Of a DNA stretch of 64,000 bases, positions 17,901 through 24,721 are shown piece after piece. Positions within the stretch are counted from its first letter, which is position 1. The number at the start of each line of letters is the position of its first letter. Below the pieces are notes generated by a model, which did no database searches, had not been told where the DNA came from, and was given only the letters and a program-made list of their open reading frames with translations. This stretch comes from Azophilus sp965215035 (GTDB lineage Bacteria; Pseudomonadota; Gammaproteobacteria; Pseudomonadales; Azotimanducaceae). The translations under genes were made by a program, and so were the position numbers. The DNA lies in contig OZ244040.1 of NCBI GenBank assembly GCA_965215035.1, positions 3,472,001 to 3,536,000 on the forward strand. Reading direction: 5' to 3'.

Positions 17901-18105
17901 CGACCTGATCAACCGGACCATCGTCTACGGCGGCATGATGTCGGCCTTTTGGGTACCGCTGTCCCAGGCTGTCGTCTCCGGATTGACTTTCGCGACCCTG
18001 CTCACCCTGTTCGCCACGCCCGCCATGCTGGCCCTGCCGCATCAGGTCGCCGCGGCGCTTGGCCAGCTAAAGCTGCGGCTGCGCCGCCAGCCCGCGCCGG
18101 CCTAG
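14938..18105 (+). CDS. RND-family efflux pump inner-membrane subunit
   Basis: A 1055-residue proton-driven exporter of the AcrB/HAE1-like superfamily, with two sets of six transmembrane helices and two large periplasmic loops. The N-terminus NTIIDAAINRCKTTLMVMAM is the first helix. In helix 4 the proton-relay pair that is Asp-Asp in AcrB reads D399-G400 (GMLIDGAIVVTEYADRKM), so only one of the two acids is kept. Helix 10-12 features such as GLVALAGIVVNNNIVLID are present. Substrates are not predictable; the pair stands alone with its adaptor and no regulator adjacent. Confidence 0.95.
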   Translation: MNTIIDAAINRCKTTLMVMAMVVIAGLFARNAIPVANEPNIQVPLFVVTVIHEGIAPEDAERLLAMPLEIELRNVEGIEEFTSYASEGSASVVVEFDANFDLNRALLDVREAVDRAKPEMPSTIEEPIIRETTTEDFPILQVNLVGGNAPERVLYDLAVELKDAIETIPDVLDVEMQGHREEVLEAVIDPNALEAYRISNDELLNTIVRNNRLIPAGSLDTGRGRFSVKVPSVIEEAQDVFDLPVRVKDDTVITLGDVATVRRTFKDRTGYARVNGEGAISLNILKRANANIVDTVDAVKETVDRFRPNLPGKVSVFYSQDQAPWALQQVTELQGNIFTALALVMVIVVAAMGFRSGIIVGLGIPVSFLFSMIPLYLLGYTFNFMVMFGMLLGLGMLIDGAIVVTEYADRKMVEGFDRRSAYTLAAKRMLWPVAASVATTLAAFLPLMFWPGVSGQFMRYLPVTVFTVLTGSLLYALIFGPVLGSLFGRAGSRDAASVATLRQLEEGDPTSRPTLTGLYARLLRFAARRAWATLSLILAMVASSFWAYGEFGRGITFFSHSEAKFAIATVRARGNLSANEINALVGEVEERILHTGDILDVNTHTTPPGQLFWSGGGFDIVGRIFIELHDENDRDRSTTQILQEIRDRTARLSGITVEVRQMEQGPSQGKPIKIEFASHDKSLLEPAVQRVLNYMEQDVEGLRDIDDTRFLPGIEWELSVDRAQAALYGADVSQVGVAVQLITNGVKVGEYRPDRSDDAVDIRVRYPLEARGVGALDELRISTPGGLVPISNFVRRNAVPNVDTIQRFNGIPVKYIRADVAPGVLEDDKVRQIQAWLADQDFDPRLQIRFRGTNEEQQDAIAFVLVAFLLSLLLMFMLLVTQFNSFYQSVLILFAVVLSTAGVLLGLLVTDQPFSAVLTGVGLVALAGIVVNNNIVLIDTYNHLRREHPELDYITLIVRTGAQRLRPVMLTTLTTVCGLLPLASNFSIDLINRTIVYGGMMSAFWVPLSQAVVSGLTFATLLTLFATPAMLALPHQVAAALGQLKLRLRRQPAPA

Positions 18106-18177
18106 GAGCCTGTCGAGGGCACAACCACCCCATCAACTCATCTGCCCGCGTTCTGCGGCTCTCCCGACCGCATAGCA

Positions 18178-18318
18178 GGCCGCGGGCAGAAGCGCCCACA
18201 TCGGCAGGAATTGGTGGCGGGCGTGCTACGCGCAGCCGGACGCGGGCGGAAGCGCCCGCCGCGGTCGATCCTTCAGGCCCGCCGAGACACACGCAGCCGG
18301 GTACGGGCAGAAACGCCC
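18178..18318 (+). repeat. Degenerate 60-bp tandem repeat with GGGC-GAAG-GCCC hairpins
   Basis: Three hairpin-forming cores, GGGCAGAAGCGCCC (18184), GGGCGGAAGCGCCC (18244) and GGGCAGAAACGCCC (18305), are spaced 60 and 61 bases apart. Each of the last two is preceded by CGCAGCCGG. The copies are degenerate between cores. They lie downstream of the RND pump gene. Confidence 0.6.
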
Positions 18319-18543
18319 CATCACCGGCATGCATGGCCAGCGGCTGTCGGCGACTTGGAAAAAGCCCCGGCGACAGGATTGGGGAAGGAGGGACATGAGC
18401 GTCGCCGGGGCGGCTCGTAATGGAACAAGCGATGGCCATTGTCGCCCGCCCGATGCCGCTGGAGATACCGGCAATGTCTGAAAAGCCTGTAGGAAACTGT
18501 CCCTACGGTGGAACGGCCGGAACCGCCGGGCCCCAATCGGCGG

Positions 18544-18622
18544 TGCATCAGTTTGAATCCCGGCCCTGCCGAATCCCCTGTGTGCCGTGCCTCCGCTCGG
18601 CCCACAAATTCAAACTGATACA
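18544..18622 (+). repeat. 79-bp inverted-repeat element, copy 2
   Basis: Same length and orientation as the copies at 10237 and 41335. Begins TGCATCAGTTTG, ends CAAACTGATACA. The right half differs more (CCTCCGCTCGGCCCACAAATT), while the left half is nearly identical. It lies about 160 bases upstream of the LLM oxidoreductase. Confidence 0.85.
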
Positions 18623-18780
18623 CTACCGAATTGGCCGTGGAATTCGGGGCCGGTTGCCTGCAAGCTAGACGGCGAATTCTCGCCCTCGGCACGGCACGAA
18701 GGGGAATCGAGGTGGGCATCGACAGCCTGGGGCGGCCTTCCCGGTCTTTCGCCCCGGCACCAATACAGGAATCGGCTATC

Positions 18781-19731
18781 GTGGGTTTGTCTCTTGGGGT
18801 ACACATCGGCCAGCAGAACATGGCCATGGACGACATGCGCGCCCTGTGGCGCAAGCTTGACTCGAGCGGAGTCGACTGGATATCCGCCCGGGACCACTTC
18901 TACGAATCGCCGCCCAAAAACGGCACGGAGCCGCACTTCGAGGCCCTAGCGACACTCGGCGCTCTCGCCGCCGAGACACGTCAGGCGCGCATCGGCTGCC
19001 TCGTATTCTATGTTGGCTACCGCAACCCCGCCCTGCTCGCCAAAGCCGCCACCACCCTCGACCACATCACCGGCGGCCGTTTCGAACTCGGTCTCGGCGC
19101 TGGCTGGCACATCTGGGAAGCAACCGCCTACGGCTATCCCTTCCCGGATATCGGTACCCGGCTGGACATGCTGGAAGAGGCCGTTCAGGTCGTGCGGAGC
19201 ATGCTCACGGAAGAGCGCACCAACTTCAACGGCAAGCACTTTCAGGCGGTGGACGCGAGCTGTCTGCCGAGGCCCGTGCAGCGGCGGCTACCCATCTGGA
19301 TCGGTGGGCTGGGCGAAAAACGCACACTAAAAATCGCGGCCGGCCACGCGGATGGCTGGAACGCGCCCTACCTGCCGGTGGGGGAATTCTCCCGATTGAA
19401 TCGAGCGCTCGACCACTGGTGCGAGGAGGCGGGACGGGAGCCCGCCACGATCACGCGTGGCGTTAATCTCGCCTTCAACCTTGGCGTAGACCGGGCGGCT
19501 GTGGAGCGGCAACGGCGGCGCATCGCCGAACATCGGCGGGTGCCGCACGGGCATACTGCCGAGAGCTCACTACTGTGCACACCGGACCGGGCCGTTGAGC
19601 GCCTCGCCGAGTACATTGACGCCGGTGCCCAGGCAATCAACATCGCACTGCGCCCGCCCTGGCAGGCCGAAGCCCTGGATGCCTACCTAACGGAAGTCAT
19701 GCCCCGCGTGCGGGCCATACAGCCCAGCTAG
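18781..19731 (+). CDS. LLM-class (luciferase-like) flavin/F420-dependent oxidoreductase
   Basis: A 316-residue TIM-barrel oxidoreductase. The preferred start is the GTG at 18781 (VGLSLGVHIGQQNMAMDD), because the upstream in-frame extension to 18631 reads partly through spacer after a repeat. Family motifs are FEALATLGALAAETRQARIG, HITGGRFELGLGAGWH, and RLPIWIGGLGEKRTLKIAAG. The substrate and whether the cofactor is FMN or F420 cannot be told; no F420-biosynthesis genes are in the window. The closely spaced AGGA (18768) could be its ribosome site. Confidence 0.88.
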   Translation: MGLSLGVHIGQQNMAMDDMRALWRKLDSSGVDWISARDHFYESPPKNGTEPHFEALATLGALAAETRQARIGCLVFYVGYRNPALLAKAATTLDHITGGRFELGLGAGWHIWEATAYGYPFPDIGTRLDMLEEAVQVVRSMLTEERTNFNGKHFQAVDASCLPRPVQRRLPIWIGGLGEKRTLKIAAGHADGWNAPYLPVGEFSRLNRALDHWCEEAGREPATITRGVNLAFNLGVDRAAVERQRRRIAEHRRVPHGHTAESSLLCTPDRAVERLAEYIDAGAQAINIALRPPWQAEALDAYLTEVMPRVRAIQPS

Positions 19732-19812
19732 GGAAGGTCTGAAATGGAACACCGCCGGGTCGCTCTTCCCCTACGCCCGCCCAGCGCGGTCGCGCCAGTA
19801 TGCGGGGCCGCC

Positions 19813-20226
19813 TCAAGCGGGAAATTGCTTGCCGGGCTTGCGCGGAACCGAGAAGAACCCGCTGCGTTTCGGGCCAACCGCCTCGACGCAATCCGCCTTT
19901 AATCGGCAACTGTACTCGGCGAGCACCGGGATCATCGCGAAGGCACCGAGAAGCTGGCCGAGCGCCTTGGTGTGCACCGCATACCAGCCGCTACCCAAGT
20001 GCGGCGCCATCTGAAAGAAACCGATGAAGTAGAAGAATGTGGCGGCTGTGGTGGCCAATGCCAGGCCCCGCGACACCTTCAGGGGCAGGCGCCGCACGAC
20101 CGACACGAACGCCAACGCCGACCCAAACAGATAGGCACCGATTAGGAAAGAGGCATCGGGAACCCCGAGATGAAACAGCGCCAGCAGGATGAAACAAAAA
20201 CCGATAGATCCGTTCAGATAGCTCAT
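19813..20226 (-). CDS. Hypothetical four-helix membrane protein
   Basis: A 137-residue protein with four predicted hydrophobic segments (about residues 7-23, 27-44, 56-75, 88-104) and a short charged C-terminus. It has no motif I recognise. It begins MSYLNGSIGFCFILLALFHL. It is convergent with the LLM oxidoreductase and monocistronic. Confidence 0.7.
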   Translation of the reverse strand: MSYLNGSIGFCFILLALFHLGVPDASFLIGAYLFGSALAFVSVVRRLPLKVSRGLALATTAATFFYFIGFFQMAPHLGSGWYAVHTKALGQLLGAFAMIPVLAEYSCRLKADCVEAVGPKRSGFFSVPRKPGKQFPA

Positions 20227-20784
20227 CCGGCCCCGGCCTCACTTGCCGCCGGTAGGCCGGCTATACGGAACTGGAAACCGCCGCGGGAACGGCAAACAGG
20301 GCAGTGCGGCCCCTGACGGCGCAGTGATCACAACTGCCCCCTGGCCGCCTGCCGAGTCGATTCGCGCCGCATTCGCGAACTTAAATGCCGTTTGGCATCA
20401 ACATCATGATTGCAAATAGTCCTCAAACCGGCCGCCGCCGTCAACCGTTTTGTTACATTTAGTGACACTTTCGCAAGCAATGGCGGAACGGAGTCGGAGC
20501 ACGGTACCCGCCCCGGGGTCACGAAGAAACCTCTGATCAAGTGGGAGGTTCCTGTCGCCGAAGGGTGTGTGGCCCAAATCGGATACGATATGTACTGGGT
20601 CTTATGTAAATTGGTTGACAAGCCACCACATGTTGGGTCTTGCGGCTGCATAGCTACTTCATGTCGTGCTCTGTCGAATGATCGACATAATTCCCTATAT
20701 ATTTGATTTTGCAAGTTAAATTAACAATCGCGTCGTTACATTGCGACTCTGAACCAGGCGGAGATGGGTTTGTTCAGAGCTTCC
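20227..20784. other. Relatively AT-rich spacer without a confident gene
   Basis: Roughly 20370-20760 is much richer in A+T than its surroundings (for example 20690-20730) and uses short repeats such as GTTACATTTAGTGAC and GTTACATTGCGAC. A TTG-initiated 98-codon frame (20410-20706) crosses it but lacks a ribosome site or recognisable features. This may be a scar of acquired DNA or a regulatory region; nothing firm can be named. Confidence 0.4.
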
Positions 20785-22002
20785 CTAGCGCCGGTTCGAC
20801 CCGCCCCGGTAGGTCGCCTCGTAACCCCCGTCGCGAAGCGCGGCAAGCACTTGTTCCACCTGTTCCTCGCCGCGCATCTGCAGCACCAGTTCAACCACGG
20901 TCGCTCGCACCGAGGAGCCCCCGAACGTGCGCTGGTGCACGATATCGACAATGTTGCTATCCAGCCGACCCAGCATCGCGGTCAATTCCGCCAGGGCACC
21001 GGGAATGTCGGGTATTTCCACATCCAGGCGCGCCAGGCGATGGCTGCGCACCAGCCCGCGTTGCAGTACCGAGGACAGGATCATCATATCCATGTTGCCC
21101 CCGGACAGCACAAGCACAACCTTGCGGCCGCGATATCGCTTGGCATTCGCGGTCAGGGCCGCAAGTGGCGCCGCGCCCGCGCCCTCGACAACCGTCTTTT
21201 CGATCTCAAGCAGGGTGAAGAGCGCCTGTTCAACCTGGGTTTCAGTTACCTGGAACAGGCTATCCACGAAGGCCTGGATCAGGGGCCAGGTGTGCTCGCC
21301 CGGGGACTTCACGGCAATTCCTTCCGCCACCGTTCCCAAGGGGCCGGGCTTGCTCTTGCGCCCATGAAAGCGGTCGAAGGCCGCCGGGAACCGCTCCATC
21401 TGCACACCGGCCAATTCCACCGAGGGCGCCGTGGATTTCACCGCCAGCCCGATGCCGCCGATCAGCCCGCCACCGCCCACGGGCACAATAATCGCTTCGA
21501 CGTCCGGCACCTGTTCCAGAATCTCGAGCCCCACCGTCCCCTGCCCGGCGACGACGCGCTCGTCGTCGAAGGGATGCACCAGGGTCAGGCCCCGCTCCGC
21601 CGCCAGTTCCTGGGTGTGGGCAAGGGTTTCATCCAGCGTATCGCCCTTAAGATACACCTCCGCTCCGAACACGCGCGTCTGCCGCACCTTTACGTTCGGG
21701 GTCGAGCGGGGCATGACGATACAGGCCGGTACGCCAAGTCGGGAACCATGGTAGGCCAGCGCCTGGGCGTGGTTGCCCGCAGACATGGCGACTACTCCGC
21801 GCCGCCGTTCCTGGTCGGTCAGCAGCGACAGGCAGTTGAGCGCGCCGCGTTCCTTGAACGAAGCGGTGAACTGGTGGTTCTCGAACTTCAGCATGACATT
21901 GGCGCCGGTTATGGCGGACAACGTCTTGGAAGGCGTACAGGCCGTACACTCGACCTGGCCCGCGATTCGCTCCCGGGCAGCGCGCACATCAAGTAGTTTC
22001 AC
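20785..22002 (-). CDS. Threonine ammonia-lyase (threonine dehydratase) with C-terminal ACT domain
   Basis: PLP enzyme that deaminates threonine to 2-oxobutanoate, the first step toward isoleucine or threonine catabolism. From the GTG at 22002 the protein is 405 residues. The PLP lysine is K50 in FTASFKERGAL, and the phosphate-binding glycine loop is VGGGGLIGG. The last 75 residues form one ACT-like regulatory domain (VEIPDIPGALAELTAMLGRL), as in short-chain ilvA/tdcB enzymes. Open frame upstream of 22002 overlaps the divergent flavodoxin gene, so GTG is preferred. A perfect palindrome, CAAGTATACTTG, lies five bases upstream and probably controls both directions. Confidence 0.95.
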   Translation of the reverse strand: MKLLDVRAARERIAGQVECTACTPSKTLSAITGANVMLKFENHQFTASFKERGALNCLSLLTDQERRRGVVAMSAGNHAQALAYHGSRLGVPACIVMPRSTPNVKVRQTRVFGAEVYLKGDTLDETLAHTQELAAERGLTLVHPFDDERVVAGQGTVGLEILEQVPDVEAIIVPVGGGGLIGGIGLAVKSTAPSVELAGVQMERFPAAFDRFHGRKSKPGPLGTVAEGIAVKSPGEHTWPLIQAFVDSLFQVTETQVEQALFTLLEIEKTVVEGAGAAPLAALTANAKRYRGRKVVLVLSGGNMDMMILSSVLQRGLVRSHRLARLDVEIPDIPGALAELTAMLGRLDSNIVDIVHQRTFGGSSVRATVVELVLQMRGEEQVEQVLAALRDGGYEATYRGGSNRR

Positions 22003-22006
22003 AGCA

Positions 22007-22018
22007 CAAGTATACTTG
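22007..22018. promoter_or_regulatory. CAAGTATACTTG operator between divergent genes
   Basis: Perfect 12-bp palindrome centred on GTATAC, the same core as the sites at 1095 and 2024, in the 21-base gap between the divergent GTG starts at 22002 and 22024. Its position overlaps both translation initiation regions. A GntR/FCD-type regulator is a reasonable guess for the binder. Confidence 0.4.
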
Positions 22019-22023
22019 AGCGC

Positions 22024-22485
22024 GTGAAACACCTGTTGATTGTCTATCACACGCAATCGGACCGCACCGAGCGCATGGCGCACGCCGTCTACCAGGGCGC
22101 CTGCCATAGCGATGTATCGGGGGTCGAAGTTCGAAGGCTACTGTGCCGGGATGCCGGGGCCGATGACTTGCTGTGGGCCAACGGCTTGGTTCTCGGCACC
22201 CCGGAGAACTTTGGCTACATGTCGGGCGGCATGAAGGATTTTTTCGATCGCACCTTCTACGCGGTTGAAGGGAAAATACCGCCGTTGCCCTACTCGGCGT
22301 TCATCAGCGCCGGCAACGACGGCACCGGGGCGCTCACCGCGATTCAGCGCATTGCCAAGGGCTATCCCTTCATCGAGGTGCAGGCACCGGTAATCGCCAA
22401 GGGCGAATTGACCCCGGAGCATCTGCAAGGCTGCCACGACCTCGGCCTGGCGCTGGCGTTGGGTTTGGAGATGGCCCTATTCTGA
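22024..22485 (+). CDS. Flavodoxin-family protein (FMN-binding)
   Basis: A 153-residue flavodoxin/NAD(P)H:quinone-oxidoreductase-like domain. The FMN phosphate loop is HTQSDRTERM at residues 8-17. The segment LGTPENFGYMSGGMKDFFDR and the loop FISAGNDGTGALTAIQRIA match the flavin-contacting loops of NAD(P)H-dependent flavodoxin-like proteins. The start is GTG at 22024. It diverges from threonine ammonia-lyase with only 21 bases between the starts. Confidence 0.85.
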   Translation: MKHLLIVYHTQSDRTERMAHAVYQGACHSDVSGVEVRRLLCRDAGADDLLWANGLVLGTPENFGYMSGGMKDFFDRTFYAVEGKIPPLPYSAFISAGNDGTGALTAIQRIAKGYPFIEVQAPVIAKGELTPEHLQGCHDLGLALALGLEMALF

Positions 22486-22486
22486 C

Positions 22487-22956
22487 CGGCGGGCGATCTG
22501 CCCGGCGATGGAACCGACCGCTCCCGCGGCACCGTTCACCAACACCGTTTGTCCCGGCTGGGGCTTGCACTCCTCCGTAATCGCGAAATAGGCGGTGCGG
22601 CCAGGTACGCCAAAGCCGCCAAGCCAGGCACCTAGAGGAGCAAGGTTGATGTCGCACTTTTCCAGCGCCTCGCCGTCGCCTAGGGCGTGGCTCTGCCGGC
22701 CCAGGCTACGGCGATGGCATCCAGATCGAGCGCTGGTGCCTGGCCGGCTGCCTAAGGCGTGGCACTACCGGCCCAGGCTGCCCAATACGCACTCGCCCAC
22801 CAAGTAATCCGGGTGATTGGATTCGATCACCTTGCCGGCGACCCACCCATGCTCCCTATCCCCGGGACGAACCCGGAACAGAAACTCGTCGCTGCCCCGA
22901 ACGATGGGGCGCAAGGCGGCTTCAACGGAAAGATTCTGTGAATCGAGCAAGGGCAC
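22487..22956 (-). pseudogene. Decayed MDR-family NADP-dependent oxidoreductase
   Basis: On the minus strand, an N-terminal piece (22765-22956) reads SVEAALRPIVRGSDEFLF and GWVAGKVIESNHPDYLVGE, then stops at TAG. A second piece (about 22487-22680) reads LAPLGAWLGGFGVPGRTAYF and the nucleotide-binding start VLVNGAAGAVGSIAGQIA. Together these are the first two-thirds of a medium-chain dehydrogenase/reductase of the 2-alkenal/quinone reductase type. The join contains a near duplication (GCCTAGGGCGTGGC and GCCTAAGGCGTGGC) and the C-terminal half is missing. A 79-bp repeat covers its 5' end. Confidence 0.75.
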
Positions 22957-22999
22957 GGCATACAGGTGATTCGGCAGGGCCGGGATTCAAACTGATACA
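22921..22999 (-). repeat. 79-bp inverted-repeat element, copy 4 (one end decayed)
   Basis: Reverse-oriented copy; 22942-22999 is almost identical to copies 1 and 3, while the distal 21 bases (22921-22941) have diverged so that the second terminal repeat is lost. It lies across the start of the MDR pseudogene and upstream of the SelW-like gene. Confidence 0.75.
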
Positions 23000-23085
23000 C
23001 TGCCGTATGCCCGGTGCGGGTGAAATCCAGACCGGCACCCTATATGCTTGGCAATTCGTGTCCGCATGGCACCTACAGGGAAAGC

Positions 23086-23307
23086 ATGGATATCTCAATC
23101 AAGTACTGCGTAGTGTGAAACTACGAGCCGAAGGCGGTCAGTCTGGCTGCCCGGTTCAAGGAGGCTTTCGGCACCGATAGCCGGCTTATCGAGGGTGGCG
23201 GTGGTGTCTTTGATGTCAAGGTGGACGGCAAACTCGTCTACTCCAAGCACGAGACCGGAACCTTCCCCGACGAGGGCGCGCTGGTGCGGCAACTCGCCGA
23301 ACGCTGA
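23086..23307 (+). CDS. SelW/Rdx-family protein with in-frame TGA at the CxxU position (candidate selenoprotein)
   Basis: ATG at 23086, preceded by AGGGA, opens a 74-codon frame to the TGA at 23305-23307, interrupted only by a TGA at 23116-23118 (codon 11). Read as selenocysteine, the start is MDISIKYCVVUNYEPKAV, a CxxU motif (C8, U11) where the Rdx family (SelW, SelT, SelH) has CxxC or CxxU. Downstream residues match the thioredoxin-like fold of SelW: GGGGVFDVKVDGKLVYSK then FPDEGALVRQLAER. The frame is intact on both sides of the TGA, which argues against a decayed gene. A hairpin at 23133-23151 has the place and loop base of a bacterial SECIS element. SelW-family proteins are thiol/selenol redox proteins, probably glutathione-linked. 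No selA, selB, selC or selD is in the window. The alternative is a Cys-to-stop mutation. Confidence 0.75.
23133..23151 (+). promoter_or_regulatory. Bacterial SECIS-like stem-loop
   Basis: In the mRNA, GGCGGUCA pairs with UGGCUGCC (eight pairs, two of them G-U) around a three-base loop GUC. The loop begins 22 bases after the UGA, inside the roughly 16-37 base window reported for bacterial SECIS elements, and its first base is G as SelB recognition requires. In a GC-rich coding region hairpins arise by chance, so this supports but does not prove recoding. Confidence 0.55.
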
Positions 23308-23403
23308 CCCGGACAGCGGCGGCCCGCCGGCCAGCCGCCGTTTATCCGCGCCGGAACCGCGAACTGCGCGGTTACTCGCAACAATGGTGCTAGGCAGGGG
23401 GAA

Positions 23404-23497
23404 TTGTAGCGATCAGTTGACGAGCCACGACCTGTAGTGGTTATGCGAATTGCAGGGCTCGGCATGTGGTTGTTTGCAACGTATCTTTATAGGTTCC
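23404..23497 (+). repeat. 95-bp dispersed repeat, copy B
   Basis: Matches 12677-12771 in the same orientation with about 80% identity and a one-base length difference. It lies downstream of the SelW-like gene and convergent to the permease gene ending at 23558. Confidence 0.75.
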
Positions 23498-23557
23498 CAA
23501 ACGGGCCCCTGGTTGGCGTTTCCCGCCCAGGCGCACCGTGCGAACGCCGGTTAGGGG

Positions 23558-24721
23558 CTATTCTCCCCGCAGCGCCGTGGTGATCGGCAGGCGGGCCGCG
23601 CGAACCGCTGGAAACAGGCCGCCGATCAGCCCCAGGGTAACGGCCCAGGTAAGCCCGGATAGCAGTAAGCCGGGTGTGACCGCAAAATCGAAGGCCACCT
23701 GGGAAAAGGATGCCTGGTTTAGCGTAGAGACGGTAAACCCGTTGAAACCGAAATAGGCCACCGCGCCGCCCACAAGGCCGCCCAATACGCCCAATGCGAG
23801 CGCTTCGATCATAACCGACACGACCACGGGCGCACCGCCGAAGCCGAGTGCCCGCAGTGTCGCGATCTCCACGGTGCGCATGGATACCGCCGTGTACATG
23901 GCATTGAGCGCCGCGAACACGGCACCCACCGCCATGATGAGAGCCACCGTATAGCCGAACCCGGTGATGAGGCCACTCATGGCCTCGGACTGACCCCGAA
24001 AGTACTTGTCCTCGCCAATCACCTCTAGGTCGAGGCGCGGATCTTCCGCGACCCGCTCGGCCAACACAGCGAGGGCCTCTGGAGAGGCCACTCGAATCCG
24101 CATGGATTGGGCTGTGCCGCCACGCCGGAAGGCTGACTGGGTAACCGGCAGGTCGGCCCACAATTCCGACTCGTAGGCCGAGCCGTTCGCTTCGAAGAGC
24201 CCCGTGATCGTCCAGGTGCCATCGCGCAGTTCCACCGCCGCGCCCAGATCGATGCCCGCAAACTCCACCACGGCGCCCCGACCCGCAATCATCTCCCGGG
24301 TACCGGGGCTGAACGACCGCCCGGCAACGATCTGCACTTCCGGCCTAATCTCGAATGCGGCGGGCACCACGCCGCGAACAACCAGGTTGGCGGGCTGACC
24401 GTTGGATCGCTTGGGTACGTCCACTACGGTATAGAGCTCGGCGCTGGACGCGGCCACCTCCTCCATGGTCGACACGATGTCGAGCACCTGCACCGTCAGA
24501 TTGCTCTCCATCTCGCCATCCGTTCCCGCCCGCAAAACAATGGCCCGGTCCGGAGCCCCGCCGCGTTGCAGTGCCGCCTGGAATCCACCCGCCATAGCAA
24601 GCAGCGCCACTAGAACGCCGACAACGCCGGCGATACCCACCACGATCACCGATGAGCTGCCGGCGCGGGACGGCAGGTTCCTGACATTCATGGTGGTGAT
24701 TGCCAGTATCTGGCGAAGCAT
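23558..24721 (-). CDS. ABC exporter permease, FtsX/MacB type (second permease)
   Basis: A 387-residue inner-membrane permease with an N-terminal helix, a large periplasmic MacB-PCD-like domain (about residues 45-255), then three C-terminal helices (GFGYTVALIMAVGAVFAALN; VMIEALALGVLGGLVGGAV; LLLSGLTWAVTLGLIGGLFP). The end PAVRAARLPITTALRGE is typical of FtsX-like permeases. It directly follows the first permease on the same strand, so adaptor, ATPase and both permeases form one operon. Confidence 0.92.
   Translation of the reverse strand: MLRQILAITTMNVRNLPSRAGSSSVIVVGIAGVVGVLVALLAMAGGFQAALQRGGAPDRAIVLRAGTDGEMESNLTVQVLDIVSTMEEVAASSAELYTVVDVPKRSNGQPANLVVRGVVPAAFEIRPEVQIVAGRSFSPGTREMIAGRGAVVEFAGIDLGAAVELRDGTWTITGLFEANGSAYESELWADLPVTQSAFRRGGTAQSMRIRVASPEALAVLAERVAEDPRLDLEVIGEDKYFRGQSEAMSGLITGFGYTVALIMAVGAVFAALNAMYTAVSMRTVEIATLRALGFGGAPVVVSVMIEALALGVLGGLVGGAVAYFGFNGFTVSTLNQASFSQVAFDFAVTPGLLLSGLTWAVTLGLIGGLFPAVRAARLPITTALRGE

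Noticed and set aside
18631..18780. N-terminal extension of the LLM oxidoreductase
   Set aside because: It reads from the spacer next to a repeat element and has no counterpart in the family; GTG 18781 gives a normal N-terminus.
20410..20706. 98-codon open frame in the AT-rich spacer
   Set aside because: Starts at TTG without a ribosome site and shows no recognisable domain.
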